DNA of 64,000 nucleotides. Origin: Calycina herbarum. Its lineage: Eukaryota > Ascomycota > Leotiomycetes > Helotiales > Pezizellaceae. Below are positions 10,054 through 22,139 of this stretch, one piece after another. The notes beneath the pieces are model-generated. The model ran no database searches. It had not been told where the DNA came from and worked only from the letters and a program-made list of their open reading frames with translations. Where the stretch lies: NCBI GenBank assembly GCA_001414485.1, contig LLEY01000181.1, forward strand, positions 57,551 through 121,550, given 5' to 3'. Made by a program: the position numbers and the translations under genes. How positions within the stretch are numbered: position 1 is the first letter of the stretch; each line of letters starts with the position of its first letter.

Positions 10054-11477
10054 ATGTCTACAGCCCTCCTACTTATCGACCTCCAAAATGACTTCCTTGC
10101 CGACGATGGAGCCATGTCGACTAACAACCATGCCGACTAACAACCATGCCGACTAACAACCATGTCGCCAAGTTTCCTCAACTAGCGACGAATATCATCA
10201 ACGTGATTACCCAGGCTAGGGTCTTGAAGTGGGATATCATTTGGATCCGCTCAGAATACGGGGAGGAAAAATTAGCCCCTGCGTGGTCTACCAGACCAAG
10301 AGGTCTCCGATACCAGAATGTACCTATGAACGAGGAGTTCCTAGCATCTTCGCATTCAAATAGTGGTAAAAGAGTCTTCTGTACTCCCGGCACTTATGGA
10401 GCCGAATTTCTCCCAGCTTGCGACGAGGTCCGCGAGGAACGCGATACTGTGTTGGTCAAGCATTATTACTCCTCCATCACAAACACGGGTCTTGCTGAGC
10501 ACCTGAGAAGTAAGGGCATCACCACGGTCGCTATCGCTGGAGTTAGTGCGAGTAATTGCGTCAAAGCCGCTGCTGCGGATGCTTTCTTCCATGAATTTCA
10601 TGTTTATGTCCTCCCAGGGTGCGTAGGAGCTACCTCACCTGAGCATCATCGAAAGGCTTTAAGCGAGATCATGACTTACTACGGTCGAGCGGAATCCAAG
10701 CTTTCCAAGATCCCGGGAAAAGACACGAAGTTCATTGAAAATAATAGGGACGAAAGGGTGCTCTATTATGTCAATGGCAGTATCCCCAGTTGGCGGGTAA
10801 TGATGATGCTTTCGGAGTTGAATGTAGAATATACCCCGCAGAGACTGAAAGTCATGTCTACACCACGAGAAACCCGAAGCGCGGCCTTTTCGAGACTCAA
10901 TCCGAGATGCAAGACTCCTACTTTTACCGATGGGGGCAATACACTTATTGAAAGCATGGCTATTCTCCAGTACTTGGAGCAGAAATACAAGAAGAACATG
11001 AACCGGACAACAACCGTAGACGAAAACTGGACGAGAACTCTCATCCGCTTCCACGAATCCGAAAATGCCCACGACATATTCGAAGACATCGAGCTCTGCT
11101 TTGAAGATAATATCTTGGAAGAAGAACAAGAACGGGTTGTTAAAGTTGTTGATAACACACTGGCGGAGATGGCTCATTGGGAAGTGTATTTACAAGAGAG
11201 TGTTTTTGTGACGGGGGACGAATTTGGTATCGCCGATTGCGCTTTTTATCCTTGTGTTGCTTACTTGGAACATAGAGGGTGGAATTTTGATAGTTTCCCG
11301 GGACTGAAGAGATATGCTGGAGAGGTGCGGGAGAGGAAGTGTGCTGTTGATGCTTGTCCTAGTGGGTGGGAGTGGAAGGGGAGACAAAATCTGTGGAAGA
11401 AGGCGTTGGAGGTGAGGGATAAGCGGTGCAATCGCGTGTATAAATCGAATGGGGAAAATTTGAGGCCCTGTAACTAG
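10054..11477 (+). pseudogene. Isochorismatase-like / glutathione S-transferase fusion, frameshifted by a 16-bp tandem duplication
   Basis: The first ATG (10054) opens the isochorismatase-fold strand STALLLIDLQNDF, whose second Asp is the family's catalytic acid. A 16-bp unit repeated three times (10112-10159) then pushes the ribosome onto TAA at 10138-10140. With one copy the frame would run straight on, because two extra copies add 32 nt. Downstream is a 443-codon frame (10146-11477): the rest of the isochorismatase domain with the catalytic Cys in VSASNCVKAA (about residue 138), then a GST N-terminal thioredoxin-like domain (VLYYVNGSIPSWRVMMML, about 201-285) and a helical GST C-terminal domain. 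An internal start at 10146 would make a protein lacking the catalytic Asp. The fusion itself is unusual. Function unknown; hydrolysis of an amide or enol-ether metabolite coupled to thiol chemistry is only a guess. Confidence 0.8.
10112..10159 (+). repeat. Three tandem copies of a 16-bp unit inside a coding region
   Basis: Copies at 10112-10127, 10128-10143 and 10144-10159 follow the pattern CCATGYCGACTAACAA; the first has T and the next two C at position 6. A partial fourth copy (CCATGTCG) follows. Sixteen is not a multiple of three, so copy number sets the reading frame: one or four copies restore it, two or three break it. Each copy carries an ATG. Confidence 0.9.
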
Positions 11478-11982
11478 CGAAGTAGGCCTTGCTTTCCGGG
11501 ACCAAATTTATTTTGTAAAACAGACATCCTAGTAGCGGCTTCGTAGATGTCCAAGGAACACGGGCCTTTATATCTCGTTCTTCTAAGTCTTCTCGAACAA
11601 TGGGTATAATTTCCCGAAGATTAATGAGCAGCCCAAGACAACACGTAGATGCTACATAGGAAACAAAGTTTCAAGAACTTTATCTTATATTCAGGAGAAG
11701 AGCTTTCTAGACGGGAAGACAATTATTCACTTCCTAAGTTCCAATCATCGATGTGATTGTTTGTCCTATCTGCAAAATAATTTACTATGAAGTTTTACGT
11801 TCATTCATTCGGAAGCTACTTAGATATCTTCATTCTTTGGGCCATTTTCACACAATTACCATGAGTGTTCTAACAAGGTACAGGCCTCGACGAGAAATAG
11901 CACTAGTTCCCATCTATTCCTTGAGAGAAAGAGAGGGGTTGTCACACGACAAACCCAAGCTAAGCGAAGTTCACGCCCCTCG
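11478..11982. other. Intergenic stretch, no gene seen
   Basis: Only short frames without motifs are present (for example 11753-12049, which runs into the MITE). Nothing else stands out. Confidence 0.4.
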
Positions 11983-12215
11983 CGGTAGACAACAAAGGCG
12001 GCAGCAACTACTCCAGTTTCGTACCTGCCTACCTAGCTCATTGTTCTAGGTAGATCAAGGTAGTTTAAGGTAATGGACATAAATACTTTTAGGATAATTT
12101 AATCTTGACCTAGATGGTTTGGAATAATAAAGTTTGATTGTTCCAAAGTATTGAGGTAATATCTAGAAAGCATGGCACAACAAGCTATTTACTGCCGCTT
12201 TTCTTCTTGTCTATA
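11983..12215. mobile_element. Degenerate copy of a TIR element (family A)
   Basis: The left end CGGTAGACAACAAAGGCGGCAG (11983-12004) resembles the left end of the element at 22388 (CGGTGGACAGAAAAAGCGGCAG). The right end around ACTGCCGCTTTTCTTCTTGTC (12191-12211) resembles that element's right end. Inside, GTACCTGCCTACCTAG followed by a run of T/A-rich imperfect palindromes matches the interior pattern of the other copies. Size is about 233 bp, close to the 229 bp of the better copy. No coding capacity and no clear target duplication. Confidence 0.65.
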
Positions 12216-13708
12216 GCGAGCGCCCGCAAGACTTTGCGGACAACACTGCGGTCATGAGATATGTCACTTCTACATTCACTGGAAAACTCAACCAAGTTAA
12301 TTAATACACTGCTAAGAGCCGGAGGGACCCAGCAAGTAAAGTGAAGAGATGAAAATCGTAGAGCCATAGAAGGTAAACAACCCTGCAAATGAGCATGTCG
12401 GCAGCTTATCAATTTCAAAGCTTGGTAAAACTCAAGATCCAGTCTCTTCTAAATTACACCACTTTCTAGTCTCCACATCAAATCCTAACATGCAGGGAAT
12501 TCATCAATTCGCTTACACACCCCCTCCAGCAGTTGAAAGTACCCCATTGCCTGGATCATAGAAAAAAGAGCATACTGCTCGGCAGAGTTTCCTATAATAT
12601 GTCTTTCAAGTATTTCCTTTTCCCCTGCCTTCCTGTAATCCACTTCGTGATGATAACCTAGGTGTTCGGTGAAAGGATGAGGTGATTGAGGGTATGAGTA
12701 GGAGCCGTGCTCTGAGAATTGGGTTCCGATACCGCGTGTGTCATGGCGGGGGTCATATTGAATATAGCTGTGTTGTAGTAGGATTGGGTTCCTAGGGCAG
12801 CTGAGTGGTCGGTTGATGGATAGAAAGAGTGGTTTTTGGTATTGGACGAGAGTGTGGTTTGAGTAGGTGTGGAATTGCTTGAGCCTGGAGTTTGGTATTT
12901 CCGATGGCTGAGAGAAGCTGATAAGTATGAAGTAAAAGTAGCAGGTAGCAGGCCTAACATGAAATAGGACGGGAAGATGGTAGATTACCTCTTCTTTGAT
13001 AAAGATATGGGGACGCGTGAGAAACTTAATTGGGAATTATTACTGGAAAAGGTTATATTGCAGGCCCCGTAGAGTATTGTTGGGAAAATGATGTTGATAT
13101 GAAGAGCATGCTTCCTTTTCCACTCTTTTAGGAGAAACGACCGTTGCATATATAGATACATTTTTAAGCGAACAATGGGTCCTCAAGGTGTCACGAGAAA
13201 TGGGGTCACATAACACCCCATTTTCCCTATATATATAGCAGAGTTTTCACCTTCAAATACAAGGCTCCTTAGAGCGTTTTCAACCCAGTTTTGTGCGTCA
13301 CACAAGGACATAGTTTTTATGGCACAAGAACAAATTCCACAGGAACAAAAGAACGCTTGCGAATAGAATGAAAGTGGATTATTTTTGTTACAGTGGAAAT
13401 GATAGCTACCGTTTCCGCCTAGTCCAAAACACAATGTGATTGGAGGTTCAACTTTTGCACTGCTCTAGCAAGCATCCGAAATACTTCTTTGCAGTATTGG
13501 TGTAGACTAATTGAAACATTCAAACGTACGAGGCAGGGGTATTGATTGGAAAGTCACTTTTGGGTTTTTAAGCAATGCATTGGAGGCTGCCTAGGGCAAC
13601 TGCAGTGACTGTAAGGAAACCAGCGACTCTAGCTGCTCTAATGTCTGATGAACACCATGGATCATTCCCATTGACACTCTGAAACTAGCAGAACAAGTAC
13701 CTGGAACT
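12216..13708. other. Intergenic stretch, no supported gene
   Basis: A Ser/Thr-rich frame on the minus strand (12658-12960, 100 codons) and a shorter one (13183-13434) were considered. Neither has a motif, a signal peptide followed by a plausible mature protein, or a splice partner. I see no repeats or RNA genes here. Confidence 0.4.
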
Positions 13709-14410
13709 TTGATGACCTGGTGGACCGAAGATGCAAAGCTCGGTTGGCAAGTTTTTTGTGCGGTACTTTCTTTCGCAAGAGACGAAAGGCTATCAAGATC
13801 AAGTCAAAGTCGACGTCAACGAAGGAAAAACAACGAAACTAGAAATAGAATAGATGACTTTAAAGAGTATGTGGAGTATAGCGACGATGAAATGGATATC
13901 GACCAGCCAAGCGATGCGGAGGAAACAGATAGTGAAGCCGATCCTGACGACTATGAACCATGTCAACACTTTAAGCCAGAACATAATAATTTTTATGGGC
14001 GAAGTCGGATCAATGGAATGTTGTGGGTAGCGATTCAAACGGAACTACTTTTTTATCGCCGGCTTGAAGAAGGCGATGAGCGGATGTCGAAGATTTTTGA
14101 TATGCTCTTCATGTCACATGGTCTCAAAAGCGGTGGGATAATACCAATCCCACTTGTGGAGAACGACATGATGAGCCCTACTGCCAATGTGGCAGATCTC
14201 TCGAAGTGGACGATGAGGCATGTGTTTGTGTTGCTGAAGCTTGCGCCGATTACTTCTGCAACATGGAGGATTAGAAGCGGTCCGCCTTTATCATACCCCC
14301 CATGGATGGAACTGAAATGTGGTATGAGTTTTGATTTTCTGAAGGCTGTGTTCTTTTGTAGGTTCGGTTTTTCTAGAGGGCAAGCAGTGAGCGGTGGTCG
14401 TACTTGTTGA
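13709..14410 (+). CDS. Hypothetical protein with acidic linker
   Basis: A 233-codon open frame not recognised as any family. Residues 1-30 contain WWTEDAKLGWQVFCAVLSF; residues 30-50 are basic (RSSQSRRQRRKN). Residues 55-85 are strongly acidic (DDEMDIDQPSDAEETDSEAD), as in linkers of nuclear or chromatin-associated proteins. The rest is mixed, with no membrane segment. The minus strand is also open over parts of it, and the gene could be a fragment of a longer spliced one, since the frame ends near a possible donor. No neighbour suggests a role. Treat as a possible gene only. Confidence 0.35.
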   Translation: MMTWWTEDAKLGWQVFCAVLSFARDERLSRSSQSRRQRRKNNETRNRIDDFKEYVEYSDDEMDIDQPSDAEETDSEADPDDYEPCQHFKPEHNNFYGRSRINGMLWVAIQTELLFYRRLEEGDERMSKIFDMLFMSHGLKSGGIIPIPLVENDMMSPTANVADLSKWTMRHVFVLLKLAPITSATWRIRSGPPLSYPPWMELKCGMSFDFLKAVFFCRFGFSRGQAVSGGRTC

Positions 14411-14935
14411 TTTTGTCTTCGCACCTAAACTATTAGTAAAGTGAGCATCAGGGTCTTGACTTAGTGTATTTGTGATTTTTGTGAATGGAAAATTCATAAG
14501 AAAATACCGAGGGTACCCTTCAAATTTCTTCACACGGCACCGCTTCTGTGATTCCATCCATCCCCTTCGAACGAAACATGCGAAACTTGGCCAGCGCATC
14601 AACGGATTTTTAATTTTGCGCGCCGAAGCACGTGAAATGTTACGATAACGGAATGTCCATCCTGGAATCTTTTATAAAAATTGAAAGATTTCCGAAAAAC
14701 TACAGAGCAAAGCCCTGGAAGCACGATGGGATTCCAGATTCCAACAACAACAAAGAAAAATGCCAACTCACGTGTCTGCTCCACTCCATTGCATAGCCGT
14801 CGATGTATTTAACCTGGAATTCAATTTACTCAATTTTCTGAAATTGTTATGTTTCACACGCACTTAATCTTCATCACCTAGACATTTACGACTATCCTGC
14901 TCGCTTATGAGGGGAGATTCCAAGTGTTTCCAGCC
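14411..14935. other. Intergenic region upstream of second MFS gene
   Basis: No gene supported; the minus-strand frames at 14291-14784 lack motifs. The last 150 bp is probably promoter for the MFS gene. Confidence 0.35.
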
Positions 14936-16929
14936 ATGGCCGTGATTGAGAAAAGTCGAGTCAATGACCCGGTTGATCAAATGCCATCCAAGAATCAAGG
15001 CATATTTATTGATTCTGAAAACGATAGCAGAGTGCCTCCCGTGCCATATTCAACCTTCACAAAAACCCAGAAAAGGCTCATCGTCTTTCTGGTCGCCTTC
15101 GCCGGCATGTTCTCTCCGCTGAGTAGTTTCATTTACTACCCCGCAGTTACTTCACTATCCAAAGATCTTCATGTCTCGATAGAACTGATCAACCTTACGA
15201 TCACTTCCTATATGGTCGTTTCTGGAATCGCGCCCGCTGTTATCGGGGACATGGCAGACATGGCCGGACGTCGTTGGGTGTACATCTCGACCATGTCAAT
15301 ATATTGTGCTGCAAATGTGGGGTTGGCCTTACAGCGGAGTTGGTCCGCATTGTTGGTTCTGAGGATTGTACAGAGTGTTGGTAGCTCAGGTAAGAGACCC
15401 GACCATTACTCTGTGCTCGCTCGCATGTCTTATTATTCTTCTCAACTCAGGTCAATTAAAAATATTATAGAGGAGGTTTGGAATAATTAAGTGATTGACT
15501 TTCAAATTCTAGAGCCTCTCCAATAATATCTCTGATTGTGCTAGACCTTTTCGTACAGCCCTTCTTGATACAGCTCTTTTTTCAGAGTAAGACTCATATA
15601 ATTCTACCTATTGAACCAGTTGGGATTTGTTGCTAAAACACAGAACAGCTACGATTTCGATTGCATACGGTATTGTGGCAGATATTGCAAGTCCCGCAGA
15701 GCGGGGGTCTTTCGTCGGTGCAGTTCTTTGTGGGTGAGTGAATTTCATGTTCTGGAGTTCTCGTGAGGAAAAGGGTTGATCTTTGTTCCAGTCCAAATGT
15801 TGCACCCAGTCTAGGCCCAGTGTTAGGGGGCGCGTTGTCAGAATACATCGGCTGGTGGTGGATATTTGGTTTCTTGCCATGCTCTCTGGATTCTGCCTCT
15901 TTCTAATTGTCTTCTTCCTCCCGGAAACATCTCGCCTCATAGCAGGAAATGGAAGCATTTCAACACGTTGGCATCATCGTACTATCTGGTCACTTTTGCA
16001 TCAATGGCACTCGAAAAAACCAAGTAATACCGACGAAGAAACCCTCCCAAAGCGAAAGTTTCACATTCCAAATCCCATCACTTGTTTAAAACTGCTATTC
16101 AATAGAAGCACATCTCTAATAGTTCTTGTCAATGGTGTCTTTTACATGGCATATGGTTGCATTCAAGCCTCCATGTCATCGTTATTCATTCAACTATATG
16201 GATTCAACAAACTTGAAGCCGGACTTATTTACCTTCCTTTTGGAGCAGGTTGTGCTCTTGCATCTTTCTTCTCAGGTAAATTATTTTATGTAATTTCTCC
16301 TGGTTTGGATCTTGTCTGACAGTGTATAGGTAAGATTATGAACTGGGACTATAGACGCACAGCTAGAGATCATGAATTCGTCATAGACAAAGTCGCGGGT
16401 GATGACATGGCTGGCTTTCCTATCGAAAAAGCCCGATATCGAAGTATCTCGTATCCAGTACTCATCAGCAGCGTGTGCATTGTTGGATATGGCTGGGCAC
16501 TTCACAATCGTACGGTGAGTTCACTGTTCCATGATTTGCGTGAAAAATAAAGCCAACTGCTAATTGTTGTCAAGTCTGTTGCAGTTCCATTGATCTTGCA
16601 ATTCTTGATCGGAGCAATGATCTCCATGGTTTTTAATGTATGGGAAAGCCCCGTTGCCATGCCAGAAACCCTTTGTTGGCTTCCATTAGATGTGTGGTAC
16701 GCTTCTCGTCGACCTCCATCCAACATCTCCTGCAAGTGCGCAAGCAGCTCTCAATATCGTCCGTTGCACCCTCTCGGCTGGAGGACTGGCTTTACTTCAA
16801 TTGATAATCGATCTCATAGGTGTGGGGTGGTGCTTTACTCTTTTTGCGGGGCTTTGTCTGAGTATGATGTTACCAATTTGGGTGGTAATGAGATATGGAA
16901 TGTCTTGGAGGGAAATGACCATGCCATGA
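14936..16929 (+). pseudogene. MFS multidrug transporter (DHA1, 12-TM type) with 1-nt deletion
   Basis: Six exons are visible, with introns 15390-15648, 15734-15791, 16276-16329, 16515-16574 and 16638-16689. The product is a DHA1 antiporter of roughly 503 residues. Diagnostic sequence includes SSFIYYPAVTSLSKDLHVS (helix 1), GDMADMAGRRWVY (motif A region), VLRIVQSVGSS (motif B), and PNVAPSLGPVLGGALSEYIG (motif C) running into WWWIFGFL. Right after FGFL, near 15876, the conserved protein continues (AMLSGFCLFLIVFFLPETSR) one base out of frame, as if one G had been lost from TTG-GCC. The exon sum is accordingly 1511 nt, one short of a multiple of three. No intron can explain this. The first intron, 259 nt, is about five times longer than its neighbours. 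The start at 14936 is the first in-frame ATG. I infer a pseudogene, with assembly error as the alternative. Confidence 0.8.
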
Positions 16930-17200
16930 TAGTTCTCAATTGTAAGTTTAATGAGCAACTATCCCATATTCTGGTGTCTTTCAAATCACGCAAAGGTAAA
17001 AGACACTACAAAGTCAATTTTTGAACAAGAACACCATCTTCCTTTGTTGTTCCAAGAATAAGACGATAATTTTCGAAAAGGCTAGGAGACTAGAGATATA
17101 TATCATCTCATTTTCTTCAAAATTTCGGAAAATAGTTTTGATCATCCCTAAACCTCTCCCATAAGTATTTATACCCAGAAACATACCCAAATCTCACACT
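16930..17200. other. Convergent intergenic spacer
   Basis: Short spacer between the 3' ends of the MFS gene (plus) and the NLR (minus). A/T-rich, suited to overlapping polyadenylation regions; no gene. Confidence 0.4.
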
Positions 17201-20200
17201 TTACCACTCTAACATTACACTGCTTTTTATGGTTGCAATTTCTCCATTGTGTGGAATGAGGATAGTGCCATCCGGAAGCAATGTACAATGGTCCAAACAA
17301 TCGCCCTCAATCCAATCTCGGGGTAAGAAAAAGTGGTGGCGCAAAGTCTTCTCATATACTACAGACGCACTGATTCGCACCGAACAGACCGAAAAATCCT
17401 TGTCGATATAAACCAATCGATTCCTTGATAAGATCCCTATCGGAACCTCGATTTTGTCTTCTAATTCCTCAGGTAGAAAAAAGGGCTGGATGGAGTGGGC
17501 ATTAATTTGAAGGTTGCTGGTATCGTTTCGTGTGAATATGAAAGTCGATACGTCAAAAATTAACGTCTGGTGGTGCCGCCCTCCTGACCTTAAGGTTGCA
17601 TTAAAATGAAATATAATGTGAGAAACGGTAACGGTTATTCCTAGTCGGCTTATTTTAAAAGCTTCTTCATCGTCACAGGACCCCACTCCTATACGTGGTG
17701 TGCTATTCTGTGCCTTGAAATTTCTCATTGCGGGGTTCAAAATTTCGAGCACCGCCATTTCGAGCAGACCTGTCCATTGATACACCCTAACAAACTCTGC
17801 AGTAAATGCCAGCAAAAGGCTTGGCTCAGAAGGATGTCTAATCCAGCGCATTGCCGAGTTCTCAAACGCTATAGTTTTATAAATGGTGTCGAACTTTGCG
17901 TCTAAAGAGAAGAGTGTTGCAGTATTGCGACTTGTAACAAGAAGAATTGTACTGTCGGGGTTCAACATAATTTGTTTGATACCGCCCAATTCCACCTCTA
18001 TCTTCGTTTCAAATATGGACTTGGTAGACCACAAATTACTAGAGTGGGAAAGTGTCACAGATTTCACTGTTATTCTCCCTCCTAACTCTGCACAAGCGAC
18101 ATATTTGCCATCTTCGCCAACATCAAGATGCTCTATAGCCATCATACTGGACGACCGGAAAAGTTTCGACAGTGGGCCACCCTTGGAGTTGTTAAATATA
18201 CTCACAAATCCCGATTCGCTACCAATGACCAGGTGTTTGCCTTGAGGTTGAACAGATAGACTCGTAATGGGATCTCTAATCTCAACCACACTTTCGGATA
18301 TAGTTGCTGTCCTGGTATCTTCCAATTCGCAACCCTCTTTTCCATTCTCAGCTGCGTCGTCCAAGTTTAGAAGTTGGCTTGGTTCCCATATATTGCAAAA
18401 ATGATATCGTAGGTCGAAAAGCCGCTGACTATCAGGGCTAAACGAGATATCATTTATAACATCACCTTCGTATGGCAGCTGGTATAAAAGAGAGAAATGT
18501 TCGTAATCGTACAGTTTGATTGTTCCCGTACCACTGCCAGTTGCAAAGAATTTGCCGTCTGGGCTAGAAGCGATTATGGACGCCGAGGCTTGAATTTCCT
18601 GGTGTATGCCAGTGTATGGGTGCCACTTGAACAAATGTCCTCCAGTATAGATACCAAGCACCTCTCCCGAGTACGGATGCCACACTAGATATTCCACTGG
18701 TGCCCAGAAATGTTTAGGATCTTGAGGGTTACGTCGACATCGGCTAATAAGCTCTGGTGGATCGATACTCCAGACAGAAAGCGGAAACCCACGATATGCA
18801 ACAGCAACAAGAGTAGCGTTGGGGCTAAATGAGATACAGCATGGCGAGTTGGTGACTGTTTGATCGAGCGAGCTTTCTTCCCTTAATAGCTTGTCAAAAA
18901 TAGACCAAGTTGGCTCCATTGCAGTCAATGAGGCGATTCTAATTCCTCGGTCATCGTAAACGGCAAGAAGAAGATTATCGTCGGCAGAAAATGCAAGTTT
19001 TAATGCTCTTGTCCGTGGTGGGTTCTGAATTTGGAAAAATGCCTTCCCAGTGGCCACAGACCAAACCTTCGTGGAACGAAACCCAGAAGAAGCGAGGTTT
19101 TCACCACTGTGACTAAATGAGATAGCCGAGACACACTCTCCATGCTGTAGTAGATGAGTTTTCTCGAAAGTGATCATGTCGTATAAAGCTATTTGCCCCG
19201 GGATTGTTAAAATCGCAAAATGGTTACTGGAACATATGATTGTTGTTGCTAGAAAGCCAGAGCCAACAGCTATTTTCGCTAAACTATCATTCCATGCTGT
19301 GGAGGAAATGCCGTCGACGGAGAGCTCGGAACCGCCGATACCGAATTGTTTATGTATCATGCTGTCTCGGGGACAAAATGGAGGTATTTGTTTGAAGATT
19401 GTTGTGGGATCTTTAGCGAGATTGAGCCCGAACTTGCCTAGGATTTTGATAATATCTGTAGCCCAAAGCTCTACGAGTTCCAGCTCTTTGTAGTTGTGCG
19501 ACGATGGGATATTATTGCCAGAATGATTGCGACGAACAAACCGATGGAAAGCTCTTGAGGCGTGGGCAAGAATATGTAGCTGGCCGTATTCTGCTAATGA
19601 TGATATCCAGCTTAAAACGGAAATGCTGCCCAGAAACTTAACGATGAGTGTAAGAGATTCTTCCGAGTTGGAAGCGGACAAATCTAGGTGGTAAGGCCAC
19701 GAGGTCGCAGCGTAGAGTAAAAATGGCTGCTTTGGATTTCGGCATTCTGAGCCACGATTTTGTGTGTGATTATCGAGAAAATACATGCACTTCGCAAACA
19801 TCTTTTGATGAGCATCAGGTAACAGAATGGCGAGTGCTGATTCTTTTGAATTGACAAGATATTCTCTTGCCGTTTGATGCACCATAACAAGTTGTCCGGA
19901 CGAGTCTATGATGACGAATTGCCCACATACTTGGTTGATTGTATGGTTGAGGTCAAGCAAGACTGGGTATTCAGGTTTCAGAGCCGCCTCCAGTTCGGAC
20001 ACCACGATAGGTCGTCGGGAGCAAGCAGCCCAAGTTAATATTACTTTCGTAAGCTCCCTGTCCTTTGGTCTGGTAGATTTTAGAATTGAACGTTCCATTC
20101 GATGATAAAGCTCGCCCATTCCGTTCGAAAGTCCCTCAAGTGTTTCTTCGATTTCAGCTGGAGTAAGGCACATAAGAAGTTCGCTGAGAGCTAAATTGAC

Positions 20201-22139
20201 CCACAGGAAATTTCCATTTGCTCGTTGAAGTAATTCTTCGACCACCTGGGTTTTAATCTTCTGAGGCGCCCGCATGAAGTCTATTTCTTGCTCTGCATAC
20301 AGGCGAATGTCATTCTCATTGCCTTCTATGGATAAGCTTCGTGAATGGTTCATTGCTGGTAGTCTCGAGAATGCTAATGTAAGTTCAGGCGTTCGGCGGC
20401 TTGCGAGCATCACCTTGATCGGAGTAACAGATGTTGATATGGTGCGTATCAATTCGACTAGTATGCGAGGCGAGTCTGCTTCATCAAGACCGTCGATTAT
20501 CCAAATAATGGTGCTGTCGATATTGATCTTGAAGAGGACTGAAGTGAATATTCTTTTCCAGATTGTTCTTGCGTCGGCTTTCTCAAACCTGACTCCAGTC
20601 AAACCTAGGTTGTACAGTTCTTTTTGGAAAGCGGGGATTTGGTGTGCAAGCTGAAAAGCAAGGGATCGCAAACACGAGCCTATAGATCGTTTCGAGCTGT
20701 TGCCAAATCGAAAGAAATAGTAGGCACATATAAATTCTGTCTCTTGTAGATTACTAATGGTGAATGAAGACAGAATGGACTTGCCACTGCCCGGAAATGA
20801 ATGAAGCCAAAGAACCTCAGCTCCCGTATTACTATCGAGCCAGCTCATATACTCTGGGTTCGAAAGTAACCATTCACATGTTCCCGGTGTCCAACGCTCA
20901 CGAAAGAACGCCAAATCCTCGTGAGGGGCTTCCGATATATCGAGGAGGCTTTCCAAAAGCTTCAGTTGTTCTTTGTCCTGGACTCTACGTACTTCCTGTC
21001 CTCCCACCCGTATTTTGTCGACCAAGGTTTTCAGAGTATTTCGAACACTCACGTAATTAGGATCTTGTTGTGTCTCATACTTACATACACCATTATGATC
21101 TGCGTTGAGGGGCTTCGACGTTTCAGTTGGATACCCAAGAACAGACGAATTTTTCTCGAGAACTATGATTTTCCTGGGCCCAATGCGTGTAGGGAGTGTC
21201 TCATAAAAGGAGAAGATCTCCAAATTAGGTGCTATAAACCTGAATTGCTCATTGATGTCTTCCAACGCTTGTGAGCCATGGATTAACTCCGCGACGTACT
21301 GTTTTGGACTGTGGTTAAATATTGAAACGGAGAGAATTTTGTTCAACAGTTCCGCCAGGTGTGTGCCTCTATGAGGTGTTGCGAGGAAGAGTATGGCATT
21401 GGTAGATGAAACAATTTCGTTGTAATCTTGATTGTTTTGACCAAGAATGCATGCCTTTTAATGTTAGACGTGGGAGTCGTAGGAGGGCGCAGATTGAACT
21501 AACCCTCTTGACTACAAGACCGCCCATGGAATGGACTATGAAGATTATTGGTCTCTATAATTGATGTGGTATTAGCCCGATTTCAAAAATATTCTGAGAT
21601 GTGTGAGCAATGCGTACCTGTCCTATATTCATCTCCTCTAGGCGTGCATTCTTTGCAAATTTCAATGAAAATAGAAGGTCCTTTGCAAAATCAGATATTC
21701 CCGTTATAGGGGCGGGACCAGGAGTAGTAAATTGGGAATTGTATCCGAAAGACAGTATTCTAGCTTTTTGAATCTCTGGCTCCAACGGCAGCCATTTCAG
21801 AGGCCAAAAAAACTCCGGATCGCGATTGTAACACCATGTTGCTCTACTTGTCCCCCCTAGGCCATGGACAAATATTATATCCGCTGATGGTTCTGTCCCT
21901 GGGTCAAACAAAACAGTCAGGCCAAGAGGATCCAGGGATCGATCTGGTAAGCGAGACCGAGAGTGGGGAGACAGTCGAGAGGAAGTAAGTTGGGTAGGGG
22001 ATGCAAGCTGGGAAATTTCAAGCTCTTCGGATGAGGAGGCTTCAGTTGCTGATTGTGTGACAGATGAAGTTTTCAGTGTCGAGGAGGCTTCCCCTTTGGA
22101 TTGCGAAGCCTTAGCCTTGCGCCGGGAATGGAACTTCCA
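17201..22139 (-). CDS. NLR: alpha/beta-hydrolase (SesB-like)-NACHT-WD40 receptor
   Basis: Large STAND-type NLR. Introns 21555-21617 and 21455-21503 join three visible exons; the last is 1418 codons. The N-terminal hydrolase shows DIIFVHGLGG (oxyanion loop) and IVHSMGGLVV, with the nucleophile-elbow Ser, then LFLATPHRGTH. The NACHT domain follows with Walker A HSFPGSGKS (coded near 20780) and Walker B IIWIIDGLDEAD. A winged-helix-like stretch comes next, then roughly 600 residues of weakly conserved beta-propeller repeats ending in DGTILIPHNGE. Known for the class: ligand-driven oligomerisation, used in fungal nonself recognition and cell death. The repeats are diverged, unlike the near-identical WD40 blocks of fast-evolving NLRs. 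The true start is unresolved: the frame is open back to a TAG at 22140-22142, without an ATG before residue Met of EEMNIGQ, and a candidate upstream exon (donor near 22198) is out of phase by one base. So either a first exon was missed or the 5' end is damaged. Confidence 0.85.

Noticed and set aside
10659..11177. 172-codon minus-strand frame
   Set aside because: Shadow of the GST part of the fusion gene.
12658..12960. Ser/Thr-rich minus-strand frame that starts with a short hydrophobic stretch
   Set aside because: The hydrophobic run is too short and interrupted for a signal peptide, and no mature domain or splice partner follows.
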